Shown: positions 45,653 to 58,500 of the stretch, in pieces
Position numbering within the stretch: position 1 is the first letter of the stretch
Layout of the letters: every line of letters begins with the position of its first letter
Translations under genes and position numbers: made by a program
Assembly: GCF_019175385.1 (NCBI RefSeq)
Contig: NC_083345.1
Coordinates: 13,726,027 to 13,790,026, forward strand
Direction of reading: 5' to 3'
Origin: Lycium barbarum
Lineage: Eukaryota > Streptophyta > Magnoliopsida > Solanales > Solanaceae
Length of the DNA: 64,000 nt
Notes under the pieces: generated by a model
The model's database searches: none
Seen by the model: only the letters and a program-made list of their open reading frames with translations
What the model was told of the DNA's origin: nothing

Positions 45653-45834
45653 GCCAGAGGGAGGAGGGATTGGGGGGTATCCGAACCCCCTTTGGCGGAA
45701 AATTACATTGTGTATACATAGTTAAAGTTATTTTCTATGTATATATAATCGATGTTGAACCTCCTTTGACTTCTTCGTGTGTTTACTTTTCATATTTGGA
45801 ACCCCCTTAGTAAAAATTATGGTTCTGCCACTAT
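45653..45834. mobile_element. hAT-type MITE, same family as 27203
   Basis: It starts caggGCCAGAGG and ends ggttctgCCACTA, with the same internal phrases as 27203-27365 ('gatgttgaac(c)cccttaggcttcttcgt'-like). The target duplication is no longer exact. Confidence 0.7.
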
Positions 45835-46466
45835 GTATGTATTAAGAAATTCATTAAATTAATATCTATAAATATTTAGTTGTGAACTCATAATTATTGC
45901 TTATTGTTTATTAATTTGAGATTACTGTAAGAACTCATAAATTTCAAATCCTGAATTCACCTCTGTTAATTTTGTGCCCAGTAGTTTATAATTCTAGGTT
46001 GCACGTTAGCGATAAACGTATGACTTCAGTATTACCACTTATAAAAACGTAAGTAATTTCAACCAACTAAACATTTGAAGATGAGATATCAATGCAAAGT
46101 TTGCAAGATGAAGAATAAATATAATGTTGTCGTTTCAGCAAACGATCGCGAGCTAGTATTATTCACTTAAATGATGTCGAAGCTGCCTATTTCTACTAAC
46201 ATACCTACATAAGGCAATTGGATTTATAAGCAGAGGTTGTTCTGTTTGATTTATTAATTCTTGAAACAATGAAATATGATAAACGACAACGAGTGACCAC
46301 TTTTGTGTACGTTTGCAGCTACTAACTTAAAATTTTGAATCGGCATCCGGAATATAGCGTGGCTTGTACATTAGGTAGGCATAAACTAATTGTAATATGA
46401 GTTTAGGCAATTTATACATAGTCAAAGAAATTTTTATACATTTAGATCACACTGTCGTAGCAAGCA
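45835..46466. other. Intergenic, AT-rich
   Basis: Nothing recognised. Confidence 0.4.
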
Positions 46467-46632
46467 GGGGCGCAGCCAAAGGGGTGCAAGAGGATCCCAT
46501 TGAACTCATTTGTTGAAAAATTATAATATGTAAATAGGACATAAATGATTTTTTCCCATATATATAAGTTGTTGAATCTTCTTGGAATAATTTTTTTGTA
46601 TCCCCTTGTTCGAATTCCTGATTCCGCCACTG
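46467..46632. mobile_element. hAT-type MITE, same family as 27203
   Basis: Starts caggGGCGCAGCC, ends gattCCGCCACTG, with 'gttgaatcttcttgga' inside as in the other two copies. Flanks have diverged. Confidence 0.7.
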
Positions 46633-48186
46633 ATATAGCATGTAATCTAGCTTATTTCAAAATTATAAATCTTATATTTGAAGACGATTTACCTGTAAAT
46701 ATTATTTGGATGGCCTAATAATGTAAAACAAATGACAATGTATATAAGTATAACTTTAAACTCTTGCAATCTATGTAACATATATACTTGTTGCCTGTTG
46801 GTCCCCATGGAATGACCAAAAAAGTAGTTGATCGTTCGTGTAGTCCTGATTATAGAACTCGGCCCCTACTCCGACACTACAACCCAGCAAAAAGGTTTTG
46901 AAAAAGAATTGTGTGCCATGAAATTAAATAGAATATCCATTTTCACTGTTACAATTTATGTGATGCATTTTTTTTAATCTATCTGAAAAAGAATAAGATA
47001 ATTTTACATTTAGTAACAGTTTAACTTTAAACTTGTTATTCTACCTTAGTTGGATGATTTATAGCCACATAAATATCTATTACTTATTTTATATATCATA
47101 AGATAGTTTTTCCTCTTTAAACTTCGTGTCCAGTCAAAATATATACGTCGCATAAATTGAACCGGAAAAGGCAATATAGTATCTTTGTAAACCAATATAT
47201 AGTATCTTTGTAAACTTCAGAACACCCTGGGACTTCCATATATGAGTATTCCTATGTTGCCTAACTGAGAACAGTAAATTAATTGCATGATGAATTATAT
47301 TCTTTTCTCAACTATTTTTTAGGATTTTATCAGACAAACTCAATTAAAACTCATACACTACACGTGCATGAAAAGGCAATCTTTGATAAACTCCAACCTA
47401 GCTAACATTCATTAGCAGTTTGGATCTTTGGATAATTGGATCGAATGTAACGGAACACTTTATGTGCCAATGGTATATATCTCCACATTTGCCCCATTTT
47501 ATATGGCGCCATCACGGTTCTGGAAGTCAAACAATTTTTTCATCAAATAAATCTTTTAAGTAATACTATAATTTAGGTTATTTTTACATAAATTAGTACA
47601 ATTCAAACAAATATAGTTGATATTGTTCTATTTATTAGGTTACCAGATCAAGTTACTATGATGAGTTACATGTTATCCACTGAACATAAGTTAAACTCTT
47701 CTTTAGGTATACTTGAATAAGCTTTACTTTTGCAATAGAATTTGTAAAGGATGAGCACTTCAACACCTCAGGAGTAAAGCAAGGAAAAGGCATGGGTGAA
47801 TACGTAAATCATGAATAGTGACTTGACGAAACTGGTTCCTTGTTATATTTGTCGTCCATGTGCGATAATTGAAGAAGCTGTTTCCACTTTGTTTGTTGTG
47901 CTAACCAATTATAGTATATCCAGTTGCACTATTGAATTAGATTTCGGATCTCAAACTCGAAATTTAAGATAGAGTCAACCAATTATAGGAAGCTAATCTT
48001 GATATAATTATAGTAATTATAGTTAATCACTAACATGAATACTAGTTGAAAGTAATTATTTGGAGGCTATTACTAATAGTTGAAGAAGAAGAAGAAAATC
48101 GAGAAATAAAAAAAAATTAATTTACCAAGACCAATAATAGCAATCTATTTCTAACTTAGTGGATGAATAGGGAATTGTATAAGATG
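46633..48186. other. Intergenic, AT-rich
   Basis: No gene, RNA or bounded element supported. Confidence 0.4.
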
Positions 48187-48953
48187 GCAAGGAAGAGAAA
48201 AAGCTAGCGGTTACGGCGACAAAAACGGTAGCTTTTGAACGCTTGTATGCAAAATTAGAGGACCAAGGCGGGGATGAAAAGCTGTACAAACTAACCAAGG
48301 CAAGAGAGAGGAGGGCACGTGACTTGGATCAAGTGAAGTGCATCAAGGATGAGGACGGCAAATTACTGATAGATGATGCTCTCATTAGACAAAGAAGGAA
48401 GTCAAACTTCCCCTAAACTTTTGAACGAAGAAGGGGATGGAGATATAGTGCTGGCAGAGTTGGATCACTCCGAGAGGCACCGCGATTTTGGGTATTGTAG
48501 GTGTATTAAGTTTGAGGAGGTTAAGGATGCGGTTCGTACGACTCGCATAGGAAGAGCGACAAGACCTGACAACATTCCGGGGAAATTTTGGAAGAGCGCA
48601 GGCATGGCAGGTCTGGAGTGGCTGACTGGGTTATTTAATATCATTTTAAAATGGCGAGAATGCCCAAAGAATGGAGGTGGAGTACGATGATTCCTTTGTA
48701 CAAGAACAAGGGTGATATCCATAGTTGCAATAACTATAAGGGTATCAAGTTGCTAAGCCACACAATGAAAGTTTAGGAGAGAGTGGTGGAGAGGAGGGTG
48801 AGGAGAGGCGTGACTATTTCCGAGAATCAGTTCGGACTTATGCCGAGACGCTCAACTGCAGAAGCAATCCATCTTGTAAGGAGATTAGTGGAGCAATATA
48901 GGGAGAGGAAAAGGGACTTACACTTGGTGTTCATCGACCTAGGAAGGCATACG

Positions 48954-49336
48954 ACAATGGAGCGTGGTGGTTTGTTATGTCCTACATCGGTGGGCATAAT
49001 GTGCTTATGTGGGTTTAAATAGCCTTAGGCTCTCCCACCTTAATAGCTAGCTTTTGGGGTGTGAGTTAGGTCCAAGGTTGTTACAAATGGTATCAGAGCC
49101 ACCCACCGCCTTTCGTGTTCGTCGTGTCTTGGATGGTGACGCCGGTATGACAGTGTTCGCCCGAGGCTAGTAACGTCTAGCGCACAGCCATCGAGGACGA
49201 CGGATGCGGAGCGTGGTGGTTTGCTATATCCCACATTGGTAGGCATAATGTGCTTATGTGGGTTTAAATAGCCTTGGGCTCTCCCACCTTAATAGCTTGC
49301 TTTTGGAGTGTGAGTTAGGTCCAAGGTTGTTACAAT
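48954..49336 (+). mobile_element. TRIM (miniature LTR retroelement)
   Basis: Two direct repeats of about 125-130 bp (about 48959-49083 and 49206-49334) share 'gagcgtggtggtttg', 'tgtgcttatgtgggtttaaatagcc' and 'gtgagttaggtccaaggttgtt'. A primer-binding site TGGTATCAGAGCC follows the first repeat directly (49088-49100). Only about 120 bp of non-coding sequence lies between the repeats. ACAAT occurs at 48954-48958 and 49332-49336 and is a candidate 5-bp duplication, although the repeat ends would then not be TG...CA, so the borders are provisional. Confidence 0.8.
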
Positions 49337-49427
49337 TAACACTACAAAAAGGAGGTAATTTGCGGAGGTTGAAAGTTGCAATTTGCGGGGGTTTTAGCCT
49401 CCTCAAGCAATTTTTTTTTTGTAGTAA
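49337..49427. mobile_element. Small MITE with CACTACAAAAA ends
   Basis: cactacaaaaa at the left and ttttttttgtagt at the right form inverted ends around an inner inverted repeat (gcggaggttgaaa / ttttagcctcctcaagc-like). It adjoins the TRIM within the broken RT motif. CACTA-like by its ends. The target duplication is unclear because the TRIM border is uncertain. Confidence 0.6.
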
Positions 49428-50718
49428 AAGTGCCAAGGGAGGTTCTTTGCAGATGTTTGGAGGCTAGAGGTGTTCATGTGGCATATATTCGGGCAATCAA
49501 GGACATATATGAGGGAGCCAAGACAAGGGTTCAGACAGTGGGAAGAGCTCAAAGCACTTTCCAGTTTTGATGGGGTTGCACCATGGATCAGCTCTTAGCC
49601 CATTTTTATTTGCCTTAGTAATGGATGGATTGACGCGACAAATCTAAGGTGAGGTGCTATGGTTTATGTTATTTACGGACGATATAGTTCTCACCGATAA
49701 GACTCGCACTGGGGTTAACGCTAAGCTGGAGGTTTGGAGACATCCAAACCATGGAGTCTAAAAGATTCAGGTTGAGTCGGACCAAGACCGAGTACTTGGA
49801 GAGCAAGTTCAGTGGCGTAACGTCTAAGGCTAGAGTAGAAGTGAGGCTTGGTACTCAGGCCATTCAAAAGAAAGGAAGTTTCAAGTATCTTGGGTCTATT
49901 ATACAAGAAAATTGGGAGATTGATGATGATGTCACACATCGTATTGGTACAAGGTGGATGAAGTGGAAACTCGCATCAGGAGTCTTATGTGACAAGAACG
50001 TGCCGCCGAAACTTAAAGGCAAGTTCTACAAAGTGGTGGTTAGACCGACTATGTTATATGGGGCGGAGTGTTATCCAGTCAAGAATTCTCACATTCAGAA
50101 GATAAAAGTAGCAGAAATGAGGATGTTACGATGGATGTGTGGGCATAATAGGAGAGATAAAATTAGAAATGACGATATCCGGGACAAAGTGGGGGTAGCA
50201 TCGGTGGAAGACAAGATGCAAGAAGCGCGACTGAGGTGGTTCGGACATGTGAAGAGGAGATGCCCGGTGGCCCCAGTGAGAAGGTGTGAGAGGTTGGCTA
50301 TGGACGGTTTCAGAAGAGGAAGCGGTAGACCGAAGAAGTAGTGGGGAGAGGTGATACGACAGGAAATGGTGTAGTCCCAGCTTACCGAGGACATGACTGT
50401 AGATAGGAGGTTTTGGAGGACCCGAATTAGTGTAGAAGGTTAGTAGGTAGTTGAGTGTTGTCTCACTTATCCTTTCATACTAGTATTCATAGTTTTACTC
50501 TTGTAGTTCCTTACCTTTCGATTTGTGTTACTATTTGTTGTTTCTTGTCCTTTGACTATTGTATTACTTCGTTTCCATGGTTTATTTATATTTCTGTTTC
50601 ATCCTGCTTTGAATTGTTTGTTCTTATGCCGACGGTCTATCGGAAACAGCGGTCTGCGTACACTCTACCCTTCCCAGATCACATTTTGTGGGATTTCACT
50701 GGGTATGTTGTTGTTGTT

Positions 50719-52518
50719 ATTTCTAACTTGAAATGTTCGGGTATAGTACATTCGAGCATAAAATATTTGATACTAGAGCTCAAAATTTGAGTTGCATTGG
50801 TCTCAAACTTCATATTTGAGATAGACGGAAAAGGACTTTTGTGGAGTCAATTACACATGGGCTGTGCCCCTGAAAAATGGCATGTGCAAATATGAAGTGA
50901 AAACCTATGTCCTTACGTGTATTTGACTTAATCAAACTAAAAAACGTTGTCTTTGTATATTAGACTTAAATTAAAGTAACACACGTTTTGTTTATTATAT
51001 GTTGGCCTAATGTTCACAAGTTACATCAACATCTGTGAAACAAGTCTTAATTTTGAAGCTCGTCTTTTCTTCAAAGTAATATCTGATGGTTGCTCCCCAC
51101 CAATTCTTTCCCTTCTTCCAATAAAATACTAGCTGGATTGACCGACACTATACTATATAGTCTATATCTCATACTAGTGCCATACCCCCACTCCACCCCC
51201 TCACTCTATTACCCACATTGGACGGTAATCTTTTCTTATGAGAATTTTCCTCTTCCCCATTTTTTCTTTGTGGGGTTAAGGTTGTTTTGGGTGGGAGGGA
51301 TGGGGGGAGGTTGGATGAGGGGCCAAGAAGTGTATATTATATGGTGTGAAAAAGCATATGATATAGGCATATAGGGAGGCAATTTGTGTATCTCATAAAT
51401 CTAACTTTATACAAAAAAACATCACTCAATAAGACATAACATCTTCCTACCAACCTCTTTGAAAGAAATGTGTATAAACACAATTATAGGGCAGAGGGGA
51501 AAAAAGTAATGCAAATGGGGCATAGTTGAATAAGATGAGATCCAAATGGTGTTTTTGTTGTATTGTGATATATTGCCAGCTATAGACCCCCACCTAAGCC
51601 AAAAGAGTCTGAAAAGAGCTTGTGAATGCAATGGTACAATAATTGTGTTGTGCTTTCTTCATACAAAGTTAAAAATGACTATTCTCTTTATCCATATGCT
51701 GCTACTTGTTAGCATACTGTAGAGAAACAAAGATAAAATTAAAGTGATCATATGGCTCACATATATATTTTATACTGTTAAAAATGACTATTCTCGAGAG
51801 TTCTTTACTTTTATACATTGACGATATAAAAAAATTACACTGTTAAATCATCTAAAAAATAAATATATATAGCATATAAGTTAAATCTAATCTTAAATCC
51901 AAATCTTAAAGATGGTTTAGATGAGAGATGAGAATTACAGGGGGTCAAAAGATGGGAACTGCAAAAGCAATAATTATGCCCACCACACCTAGATGTGAAC
52001 AGAATTACCTGAAGAAAGCAAATGATTGGGGAATATTAAGATTTGAAAAAGTAAAAAAGAAAAGGTGTGCACTTGTATTTTTGTAAAGAGAAATGACATG
52101 AACAAGCTAGGCATCTGTCTGTTAGGCCCATAAGTATGATTTCTCATTTGACCAGGGAGCTTAGGATATGTAGTGGACTAGCCCAATTAGTAATATCTTG
52201 TTTGGAGGCCCAACTTCTATAATAAACACACACTCCTATGTACATCATGCAAAATCACTCTTCCTAATACTTTATATCAATTTTTTCTTCATAAGATCAA
52301 GTATTAAACTAAAGAACATGACACAATAAGTACACTAACAGATTTTAATTCATTATTAAGGACAAAACAAGGTTATTAAGAAACAAGGCTATTATACAAG
52401 CAACAAGGGCGGCCTCAAAAGGTCCATGGAGGTGAACTAAACTAAAACTAATAACTACAATAATAAAGATATTAAAAAATTTCCTTCCAAGTTCACCTAC
52501 TGGTTTAGATGATGATCT
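50719..52518. other. Intergenic, AT-rich
   Basis: No bounded element. 51270-51330 is G-rich (ggtgggagggatggggggagg). The last few hundred bases before 52519 should hold the 3' UTR of the TSO1-like gene. Confidence 0.4.
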
Positions 52519-55500
52519 TCAAGGATTGGGAGTGAGGGAAGGAAATGAAGGGATGGATTGCAGTATCAACTTTCGGCTGCTTCGTCGACCGGGCGAATTT
52601 GCAAAGTCACAATGAGCATGAGGAGGAGAAACTCTCTTCCTGTTGGGAGAAGATGTCTTAATGCCACTAATTGGAGAGGTAGTCTCTTGGAGTATCTGAG
52701 GCATTTCATTTTCTTTAATAGACTCAAATGGCTTCTCGAACTTAGGTTGAGGTTGAAAGAAATTTGGCCTTCCAACCCCTTGGCCAGCAAATATACCGGA
52801 TGAGGATCCGATGGATAGAAATGATGATCGAGGCGGTTTGTTCTTCAATGAGAATGGGAGCTGCATTGGTGGTCTAAAAGGCAAAAAAAATCATCAGGAT
52901 GTGAAAAGCATAAGAAGGAACTTCGCTTGAAAAGTTAAATGATCGATATACCTTCTAAACGCTAAAGGTGTAGCAGGCGGAACGGAATCTGGATTCTGCT
53001 CTACATCACTCTGTACTAGGTTTTTATGAGAAGTTCTATCCACAACACTCTTTTCAAATGCATCTGTTTCCTCTTCCTCGGCATCCCCATCTGTGCCTAT
53101 GAAAATAGAACCTGAATCAGAATAGTAGATTTTCAAACTACATTTATAGGTCACAGCAACTGAATGAAACTAAAAAGATGATATGAACCAACGTTAAACT
53201 CATTCAGTTTAGGTAGCGGGGAACGTCTTAGAAAGGTTTTAAACTAAAACGAGCCAGTATTAGGAGTAGCTAACTAGACTTACCATCCTTCCTGCCAAAT
53301 GCGTTCTTGCATCCTTCACATCTGCAATTAATGGAGCATCCAACCCCACCCTTCAAGAACAAAAACAATTACTATCAGCTGATGTATAAAACAAAAGAAA
53401 ATCAATGCAACCTGAAAATGTAGAAATAAAGACCTGATAGCATTCACAATATTTCTTCAGACAGCCAGATTTCTTGCAGTTGCATCCTCTCTTGTGACGA
53501 GCTGAGGCAGGAGTCTTGCTGGAATCATCCTGCAATGCAATTAAATTACTTGTGTTATATGACTTATCTGTCACTTTGAAATAACAAAGAAATACAGAAT
53601 GAAAACCATGAATTGTTTACTCACCCCTGTTTCAGAAAGAGAGTCGTTGCTCCTAATCACTTTAGGAGCAAAAGCAAGAGGGTTTCGTGATTCGATCTGT
53701 TTGCGAGTTGCAAGGACAGTATCTTCATGAATAGGCTTGTTGAAGCAGTCTTGACATGCACATGGCTCCACACAGTAGACCCCAGCAGCAAAACATTCAC
53801 AGTAACTGCATTGACAAGTGAAATAGAAATTTTAAATTTGTAGATGGAGTAAGCATATTGTCACTATAGGAACATGATAAAAAATGCTAGGCCGATAGAG
53901 GGGGTCTATATCTTCTATAAGCTCTAATCATGCAGATCACAATTTTCCACTTCAATTATTCCAAAATACCTTTTGGGTTACAACAAATGGTGGGGGCAGT
54001 AACCACGTGTCCAAGAAAGTTTTGAAGCATTTATGGTCATCTCAAATTCAGAGACATACGAAAAGCATCCAATAAAGAGCTACCGTCAGTTATATCGAGT
54101 CCATCCACAAAAAACTGAATAAAGATTCAATATGCACAAGAAATTTGCTACATGGTAAGAACCCGTTTTACAACTTCAGATCATGCATATGCACTAACTA
54201 ATATGGGGATTATTAGTCATCGTATTACAACTTATGTATTTATAACTCAACAATTTTCATTAACCAAACAATCCCGTAGTTAACGACAAATATAATTTAA
54301 AAAGAAAAATGGCATTTAATTAAACAACTGGCAGCTCATTTAAATACTCAATAAGCAACCCAAGGAATTTAAATTGAGTACGGACTAAAGATAGCACATA
54401 AAAGGAGAATAATAACTTACAGTTTCAAGCATTTTGATTTCTTACAGTTACAGCGCTTGCAGGATTCACCTTCTCCAGGTTCCAATCGACGCCTGTGGAA
54501 GCAATTTGTAATCAGATAATGGTAGAGCGAAAAGAGATTACAAGAACAAAATATGATCATAAGGGAAAAGGATGAACATGCCTCTTTTTCTTTGGACTAG
54601 TCTGATTAAGCTCTTCATTATTTACATATCCAGGTGCCTGGCAAACATCCTCCATAAGAGGTACACTATTCTCTAAAGGAACAAAAGGAACAATTTGTCC
54701 TTCTCTAGGGGTTTCAGGCAGAGATTTATTCAGTGGTTCTTGACCAGTAACTAAAGGATGAAGACTGACAGCTGAGCCGGATGCAATTAAAAGCTGTTTC
54801 CCAGAAGCATTGTTAGCTTCATGCTTGACAACTTTGCCATCTTTTGAAGATGCTGCAAGGGCATTTAAATGCAAGCCAATTCCAGGTAAAATGCATCGCG
54901 AAGATTCATTTACAGTTTTAGACGGTACAAGATGCTTCTCATTGCAGGCAAGGTTTCCATCAGTTTCTTGCACAGCAGAAGAACCAGAACCCTCATCTAA
55001 ATGCTTTCTTCGAGGTCCCACCATCTCAAAAACTAGACAACGTCTTCTCATTCCACGGTATAGAGTAGAGACCATCTGAATTAGAAAACCGATAAGAGAT
55101 CAAGATCACAAAAATAAAGAACTGGAAAGTCGATGCAAAATACGCTCGCAACTAGGAGCCCGTTTGGCTTAGCTTATAAGTAGCTGAAAACAGCTTATAA
55201 GCTGTTTTTAGCTTTTTTGAGTGTTTGGCTGGCCAGCTTATAAGCCATTTTGTTCTTAAAATAAGCCCAAAAAAATAAGTTGGCCCGTTTGGCTTAGCTT
55301 AAAAAAGGCAGCTTATAAGCTAAAAAGAATAAGTTGGGCTACCCCAACTTTTTTTTTTTTTTTGGCTTTTTTTAAGCCCATCCAAACAGGCTCTAGTACA
55401 GCTGGTACATATAAAAGCTAGAACAGACAAATAAATGACTTTAAGATCAGCTAATAGACCACTAAACAAACATGCTCTGTGTTTAACTACTTTCCCCGTC

Positions 55501-58500
55501 TTCTAATGCAAAGCTGAAATATATTGCATCTCATATTACTCAGGAACCAGCAAATGCTTCAAACTGTGACCAAGTCAAGGTTCCAGACAAGCAAAGATTC
55601 GTAAAATCAGTTTAAACTTACAAAATGCACAATGGTTATTTTGATATAATGTCAGAAACAAGGTAGTGTCTGAAAATCTTCCTTTAAGAGCAAAATCTGA
55701 TTCAAATAATTTCCACGAGCGAGGCGATAGGATCACAATAATACCAGAAAACCCAGTAGCTATGACATTATATCAAATGTCCAGGGGCCAGTCCTTTGAA
55801 AGCTAAAACCCTCAGTGCCTTCTATGATCGGCTCAACAGAAAAACCAATGTGCTTTGTCAAAGTCAACAAGATGCCAATGAAGAATGTATAACATAGATG
55901 TTATAGCACAAAAAGGTACATATGCTACTGAATATGTATACATAGATAGCAGAAAACGTGTAAAAATGACTTTTCCAAAGTAAACTTGCAGTCAAAATAG
56001 CTGAACACAACCCATAACATAGGAAGAGACGAATAAAGAAAAGGAAAAATGGAAAAAACAGCCACAACACGTAGTGGCTATCTCAAACAATTACAATAAA
56101 AGCACCGGCATTAAAAAACTAGTATGCAGAATGCAATTGCTCACCTCATTTTCAGTTTTTCCACTTTGACCCACACCCATGCCATCATTGGTTAGGGATG
56201 AATCAGGTTTCATATTTTGGATCTCGGTATGTTCCTCGACTTGAGTTTCATCCCCAGGTTGAGTAGATGGCTTTTCTGTTTCACCTCCATCTCCACCACA
56301 TTCACTGGTACTAACCTGACTAAAATCTTGCATATTCTGCATTTCATTTGAGATAAATCCAAAGGACCTAAAATTAGGACCTGTTGCTTTCGTGAAAGCC
56401 TCAGGGTTACCAGGTGAGTCAAAGATGAGTAGATCTGTAGCATCACAAATCATATTCTCCCAATCACATTCTGAAGGTTCTGTATTTGGATCATTTTCAT
56501 TTGTCCCCTCCATATTCACCTCACATCTAAGCAAACCTTTTCCAGACTTGTCTTGTACCAAAGGGACATATGTCACAGAACTGCCTGCAAACTCAGACAA
56601 ACTCTTCCCTCTAATGCCCCCAGTAGGCAAAGTACTGGGACTGTCGTTGCTGCACTCATAATTTAGACTTCTGGCAAGCTCAACTGCAAGCTTTGAGCAT
56701 TCATGGGATGGTGAAGCCAGTGCTTCAACCACAGAACTCTCAGAACCAAAACTTTCCTTGGACTCATTTGAGTTATTTACAGCATCTAAGTTACCTTCAG
56801 CGGTATCATCTTTAACACTGTCATCAGAAGCAAACTCTGGTTTTGATGGATCTGAGAGCAGGTGCCTGGCAAAAACAACAAAATTAACCAAAAAAAAAAA
56901 ATAGCCTGATTGACATTCAATAAAACTAATGAGAGAGAATAAAGATTGATTACCTTCTTAAAAATCTAGATTCCCTGACATGGGGTGAGGTGAACACGGA
57001 CGGTATAGATGCAAAACTAAGGGTATTGAGCGTCTGAGGGAAGTGTGCGGACTTAACTGGTTTGATGGGCGAAAGCTTGTTAAGGAAATTAGAAAAAGGG
57101 GATTCCTGCATAGAGAGAAAAAGAAGACCTTCAGATTGCAAGAGAACAAGAATACAAGAGAACAAACTAAATGATAGTAATAATTTCCTGAACATGCGGA
57201 TTTCAGAATTTCAACGACGCAACAAGCTAAGCCCTTTCAGAAAAAATATGTTATTTACGTTAATTGACCCTAACGCAAAAAGAGCAAAAAGATCTCAAGC
57301 TAATGTCAAAGATAACAGACCAAGTAATGTGCAGAGAAGGAAATGAACTTGGTTCGTTCCTGCACTTTCTTAATCATATATATAGCAGCTTATCTGCTTC
57401 ATCAGTTAATTAGAGAAGACACGTGCAAATTATCCAACAGTACCTGGAAGTTAATTAGTGTACGCATATTTCATTTTTTTGCTAATTAACCTTCTTGAAG
57501 GAATGCATCCACCATAGCTCAATTGAATTCCAATCCAAGCAAGATGAAAATGTGACAAGATTCAATTGGGAATTAGACAGACAGCCTAGGTAAACCATCA
57601 CAAGTTTTCCAGATACAAAGGAAGGAGAACTATCACACTATAAGGCACAGATGAAAGAATCTCAACAAGAGAATCTTGCGACGCAAGATCAAATAAATCT
57701 CACATTTGAAAAACTAGGCAAAATATCCCAACAGTTAATTGAATATTGGGAAGGCTAATCATGCGATAAAGGAAAAATTAAAGAATAGAAAATAGATAAG
57801 GACTAAGTTTTATTAACACAAGAACTAACACCAAAACGGGAAAAGTTTTATTAACACAAGAACTAACACCAAAACAGAAAGCATCCAAATAAAGAAACTA
57901 GCAAAACATGCAAACCCAGAAAATGATAAGAGAGACAATTTCAGCAACATAACCAAGTCTTGAAGCATTCTAGACACCGGGAAGATAGCAAATCTAACAA
58001 ATCAAGGATAAGGTCAGCTATGTTACCAATAACACTGAAAATCAATTTCATTGAAATTTAACAGTGGTCAAATAAAGGCAATGAACAAAATCACCACTAG
58101 AAACACATCAAAAACAAAGAAGAAAGGAGGAAAAAAAGAAAACAACGTATTCCACTAAATCAACCCAATTCTCCAAAAAAAAAAGTGTCATTTCCACTAA
58201 TTAGAAACCACTCTAATATAAATGGATTAACAGAAGCAGGATTCCCATTTCCCAAAAGTTTTATCTTCAGCAAGCTTTGGTGCCTAAAAATTTAAACTAA
58301 CCCTCAAAAATAAAAGCCTTTCCAGAAGCAGCGTTTCTCAAAAAATGAAAGAGGGAAGAAAAAACATGAATAGCAAACTAGTTTGCAAGATGAACAGCCC
58401 CCATTTCTCAAAAAAACAACAACAAAACTCAAAGCAACCAAAATAAAACAAATCAGACATCAACAAACAAAATCCACAATACAAAGATATCAATGTTCCC

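Larger units (their letters stand above)
48187..50341 (+). pseudogene. RTE LINE ORF2 remnant (reverse transcriptase)
   Basis: Recognised blocks: DLDQVKCIKDEDGKLL; LLNEEGDGDIVLAELDHSER; the RT start TRIGRATRPDNIPGKFWKSAG; MIPLYKNKGDIHSCNNYKGIKLLSH; FGLMPRRSTAEAIHL; then, after the insertions, [25 protein letters not shown] in separate pieces, the catalytic FTDDIVLTD (about 49673-49700), [49 protein letters not shown] and [12 protein letters not shown]. Frameshifts and stops separate the blocks (for example near 48415, 48690 and 49640). The position of the first insertion is exact: it splits the 'DLxKAYDK' motif of RT. Confidence 0.88.
48187..50718 (+). mobile_element. RTE-type LINE, 5'-truncated, with TTG tail
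   Basis: It begins in the linker after the endonuclease (KLAVTATKTVAFERLYAK-like) and runs through the RT and the C-terminal region to a 3' tail ending in (TTG)n at 50706-50718. The tail from 50628 matches the short elements at 13911, 22561 and (reversed) 60486. A TRIM and a small MITE sit inside RT at 48954-49430. The target duplication was not identified. Confidence 0.88.
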
